Shown: positions 60,465 to 64,000 of the stretch, one piece after another
Numbering within the stretch: the first letter of the stretch is position 1
Layout of the letters: every line of letters begins with the position of its first letter
Source: Lucifuga dentata
Taxonomy: Eukaryota > Chordata > Actinopteri > Ophidiiformes > Bythitidae
Assembly (NCBI GenBank): GCA_014773175.1
Contig: VXCM01001434.1
Coordinates: 43,590 to 107,589, forward strand
Direction of reading: 5' to 3'
DNA: 64,000 nt
Program-made: the position numbers and the translations under genes
Notes under the pieces: generated by a model
What the model saw: only the letters and a program-made list of their open reading frames with translations
Database searches by the model: none
What the model was told of the DNA's origin: nothing

Positions 60465-63021
60465 TTAGCCCTCCTCAAGTACCAGCTGGAAATGTGGCCT
60501 TTCATTCTCCTTCTGCAAAGCCTCATCTTGCTCTTCTGAAGATTGCTTCACTTTCTCTGAGGCTTCTAGTTGCCTGTGGTAGCGTCGGTTTTCCTCAGGG
60601 TAGGAAACTGCAGACAGAGGCAGTCTGCAGATGGCTGGGATCTCAAAGGAGACGAGGAGGAAAATGAGAGTCGACAGGCAGAAAGGCCAAGTGCCCGCTG
60701 GTAATGCAAACTGAAAGGAGATGTCATCAGAGAGGAGACCATGACAGATTATATGAGTGACATCTGGGCATTCAAATTAAGTTTATGGAATTTGATTTAA
60801 GTTAGAGAGTCCTTTACTTACTTTGGACATCAATTTGGAGATGGCTGAAGTCATGTACGCACAGAAAAGAGCTGGAAAAAATATTTTTAATGGAAAAATG
60901 TATTGATATTTTGTCCACTTTTAATGAAATGGTTGATTTTATAGCGTTCTTACCACATGTTAGAGCCAATAGATGAGTCTGCCATGTTATAACATAGAAC
61001 ACTCCTCCAATGGCAATGCAAGACAGAACGCTGTTGTAACTCCACAGTCCTGAATAAATTTCCTCATGAGGAGCTGCTAGAGCAAGCCCTGCATATTAGA
61101 GGACAGCATGATAAGCTCCATGAAATCTATTATTGAGCAATCCAATCCATATCCAATCCTGTTCCATAAATATACTAATAATAGAAATACAGTAAAAGTA
61201 CATGCTGATTTGGTCTGATGGAGCATTATGTGAGGAAACATGCTATGATTCATTGGCAATTTGCACCATAATGTCATAATGTGCCCTTTAAAGAACCACA
61301 CCTTCTGCTGTAGCCTCAGCTAATATTACATTATGCAAATTTGTATGCAAATGGGTGCAATTTACCAGACAACATGCCAGCAGCAGAACCCAGCATGGCA
61401 TGAAGACAGATAGTTGGGGAGGAGAGCAGCAGGGCCAGAAGGAAGAGGCCCCCAGTCCAAGGGCTGTCACAGCCATAAACTTGGCCAACACCCACTGGCA
61501 CCGACAGGAGCAGCTGCAAACAGAAAGAACCAACTTCCATTAACGTCAGCTGACGTTTGTGATGACATAAGTGATGAAATCATTATGTTAATGATTGAGA
61601 GGGCATATGTGCAGAGAAAATAATGATTTAAAGGAGGTTTAGATTATATTTCTGTTGTACCTGATTGATATTCAGGCTTTTCGTTGTGATGGTGGTATTA
61701 GAAGGGTATTGAAGATTTGGTTGGATATCCACCTGAAATAACAGAAACAAAAGGTTTAAGTTTGATTTGCATCTATTTAGTACATATGTGCATCTTTTAT
61801 TGTGTGGCCAAGCTGCATTGTACCTGTGGAAAGTAGGGGTGATTGGCTCCTGTAGCGGCCATGTGCAGATATAATAAAATATTAAAGGGCAGGGTCAATA
61901 CAGGAAGGTCCCATTTGCTGGTAACTGAGGTCAAAGCACTGGAGACGAAGGAGCTGCAAACAAAAGTACAGAAAACAGGAAGCAGGATATGAGTTTCTGA
62001 TTGGGTAGAGGCAAACCATAATACAGTGACATAATCTGGCCTTCTTTGTCTGTTTACCCGTATGTTTGTATCTCCTAATTCTTATAAAATTACTGCGTTT
62101 GATTTTGAATCGCTCTTTCCTGTTTACTGAAACCAAATGAATTAGTACCACTCTCTAATAAGGCACACATCATAGTTAAGTTTTAGCTAGATCAGTAATA
62201 ACAACAATTGTTGGGCTGCTAGATTTTGAAAAAATTTAAAAAGTGAAAAATCTATTATTAGCTTAAAAATACAATGACATGGGTTCTCCAGGTTCTCCAG
62301 GGTTTATAATATTTGCGGTTATAATTTATTAGCAATAAAGGGTTTTTTTTTTCACAAGAAAAATCCACAAAAGCTATTAAATACAGGTTTTATAAAGTAT
62401 TTTTTTGATTAGAATGTTGTATCAAATTTCCCTTACCACAACATGGACATGAATATATTCGGCAACAAAAGCCACCAGTACCAATTTCCTTTGGCAGAGA
62501 AAACAGCCATCAGAATGCTAACTAAGGTTCCATTGTAGCCATATAAGCCAGCTGCTACAGCCTCCCTGAGATAACAAAGAGAACTGACATATGAGTGAAA
62601 AGTACAGTTAAGTAAGGAACAATCTGTGAAAACGACACAATAAGAAAGCCAAAGAAATGGAACCCTAAGGGAAAAATGAATTAAAACTTCTAGGGAACAG
62701 AGATAATGAATTGCTGAGAGGTTTTAATGTACAGAAATAAGCTGAGGAGAAGAAAAATAAGACAATTTGTTCGCTGGCTACTCAGTTTTTTCTTTTTACC
62801 CACAATGAAGAAACTTAAAATGTGACCTGACCTGTTTTGTCCCAGCAAGATGGCAGACACAGTCGAAATAAAGGTACCCAGCAGCCCATTCAGAGCCCAC
62901 CAAGGGTTCTGCAGGAAGAGGCCGGCTGTGACGAGGAGTCCGCTGACAGGGTTGTTGACAAACATGACCTGGGCCACCCCCCGAAAAATCCAGTCCCCCA
63001 GCTGCATCGCCAGAGCCTGTC
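60465..63021 (-). CDS. slc14a2: Urea transporter, slc14a2/UT type (5' partial, 8 exons in window)
   Basis: UT proteins are trimeric membrane channels that pass urea down its gradient; in fish they act in gill and kidney. The exons are 63021-62832, 62565-62437, 61953-61824, 61732-61661, 61513-61366, 61088-60954, 60871-60822 and 60710-60465, and they join in phase for about 366 residues. Family signatures are clear: [79 protein letters not shown] and PAGTWPFC. The C-terminal tail is Glu/Lys/Gln-rich and ends in TAA. The first exon here probably starts at an acceptor (GTGACAG at 63028-63022); the N-terminal exon lies beyond the window. The gene has one UT unit, as expected for fish, rather than the doubled form of long mammalian UT-A. 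Whether slc14a2 or another fish paralogue is meant is less certain. Confidence 0.93.
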
Positions 63022-63179
63022 CTGTCACAAAGATATAGTCATGGTACTGTTTTTGCTTAAGGGACAAACATTTTGATCATTTTGAAGATCTAGAGGGGTG
63101 GCATGGTGGATCAGAGAGGTGGAACAGAGGTTAGGCCTGTCGCCTCATATTAAAAGAGCATTCCATGTTTGAGACCAAT

Positions 63180-63930
63180 AAATAAAATCACCTTATATTA
63201 CTGCCAACTTCTCCAAAACACACCACTGGAGTGATATATTTTAGATTTGTTGTTCCTACCTTCCAGGCAGCCATTGGTTTTAATTCATTCCAGTACACTA
63301 TTAAAAAAATAAAAAAAATAAAAAAATGACTTATAGGGATTTGGAACATGCTTGAGATATGTAATCCATCACAGCAAACCAAATGTCATTCTTATGTTTT
63401 TTTTTTTTTTTTGTTTTTTTTTGGTTTTTTGAAATTACTTAATTTAACTGATCCAACACAGAGCAGACAAAAGAAAATGTATATCTCCGCCAGGGAATAT
63501 AGTCCCAGAAGAAGATGAGAATTGCAGAGAAATATAAATGATTTTGCCTTCTACATTTGGGTGTACGTGTAAGCAGGAAAATACTGAATTTTAAGGCGGC
63601 TGTATCACCTGAATGTTTGATTTTGAAAGTTTAGCAAAATTTAGCAAAATAACGGGAAAACTAAAGGTGAACTGGAAACTCTAACTTGCCTGTAGGTGCG
63701 AATGAGTTTGTCTCTCTGTGTGTGTCAGCCCTGCGATAGACTGGCAACCTGTCCAGGGTCCAGGGTATACCTCGCTTCTCGCCCAATGACCGCTGGGATA
63801 GGCTCCAGGCCCCCCACCCCCCCANCCCCCCCACCATGACCCTTAACAGGACAAATGGGTATAGAAAATGGATAGATGGATGGATGTTTTGGAAAATGGT
63901 TGGCAGTAACATAATGTGTATGTGGGCTGT
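63180..63930. mobile_element. Copy of the TTAA-flanked MITE interrupted by another repeat
   Basis: The left part (CCTACCTTCC, then GGTAATCCATCA-like) and the right part (TTTGATTTTGAAAG, then TTTTGGAAAATGGTTGGCAG) match the element at 6877-7539. Between them, at about 63665-63890, lies a different repeat. Confidence 0.55.
63665..63890. mobile_element. Fish dispersed repeat with GGAT tail
   Basis: CCCTGCGATAGACTGGCAAC, then GGATAGGCTCCAGGCC and ATGGATAGATGGATGGATG, is the usual end of a repeat found throughout fish genomes. It contains an N at 63825 inside a C run. Confidence 0.6.
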
Positions 63931-63931
63931 A

Positions 63932-64000
63932 TTTCTTCTTCTCTTCCTTTCGGCTTTCCCTTCAGGGGTCACCACAGCGAATCATCTGCCTCCATCTAAC
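63932..64000. mobile_element. Start of another dispersed repeat, cut by the window end
   Basis: TTTCGGCTTTCCCTTCAGGG, then GTCACCACAGCG and AATCATCTGCCTCC, match a pattern frequent in fish retroelement remnants. Confidence 0.5.

Noticed and set aside
63661..63975. 104-codon open frame on the - strand
   Set aside because: It is made of repeat sequence; its [18 protein letters not shown] part recurs in the frame at 1390-1608 because both are copies of the same MITE.

Overview
This window is teleost fish chromosomal DNA. It has intron-rich vertebrate genes with GT-AG junctions, abundant dinucleotide and GATA-type microsatellites, and degraded Tc1, LINE and MITE copies of kinds common in fish. 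Seven protein-coding genes can be rebuilt exon by exon, with reading phase checked across each junction: loxhd1 (+, 5' end outside the window), rnf165/ark2c (-), c18orf25/ark2n-like (-), atp5fa1 (+), a huluwa-like gene (-), a dnajb5-like gene (-) and a urea transporter of the slc14a2 type (-, N-terminal exon outside the window).

Layout. 1-18.3 kb: the last 29 exons of loxhd1, encoding 12 PLAT domains; the introns hold a Tc1 remnant, a TTAA-flanked MITE, LINE fragments and microsatellites. 18.3-22.7 kb: convergent intergenic space and the probable long 3' UTR of rnf165. 22.7-31.4 kb: rnf165, 8 coding exons, with a 6 kb first intron. 35.8-44.1 kb: c18orf25, with an unexplained open frame in its largest intron. 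44.1-48.4 kb: a divergent promoter and the complete atp5fa1 gene (551 aa). 49.5-52.2 kb: the huluwa-like membrane protein. 54.0-57.0 kb: a DNAJB1/5-type co-chaperone. 60.5-63.0 kb: the urea transporter. The last kilobase is nested repeats.

From memory of human 18q21, the order and relative orientation LOXHD1-RNF165-C18orf25-ATP5F1A-SLC14A is the same here. HAUS1, which I recall lying between C18orf25 and ATP5F1A in human, is missing, and the huluwa-like and dnajb5-like genes sit between atp5fa1 and the transporter. The genes do not form a pathway. rnf165 and c18orf25 are neighbours related to the Arkadia family; rnf165 (BMP/Smad) and the huluwa-like gene (Axin/beta-catenin) both touch early signalling.

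I saw no novel defence-like or operon-like system. The points most worth a second look are the huluwa-like gene, a GA splice donor in loxhd1, four short false tandem duplications around single N characters (one breaks the huluwa-like first exon), the orphan open frame inside c18orf25, and a Kolobok/T2-like MITE family with four copies in the window.
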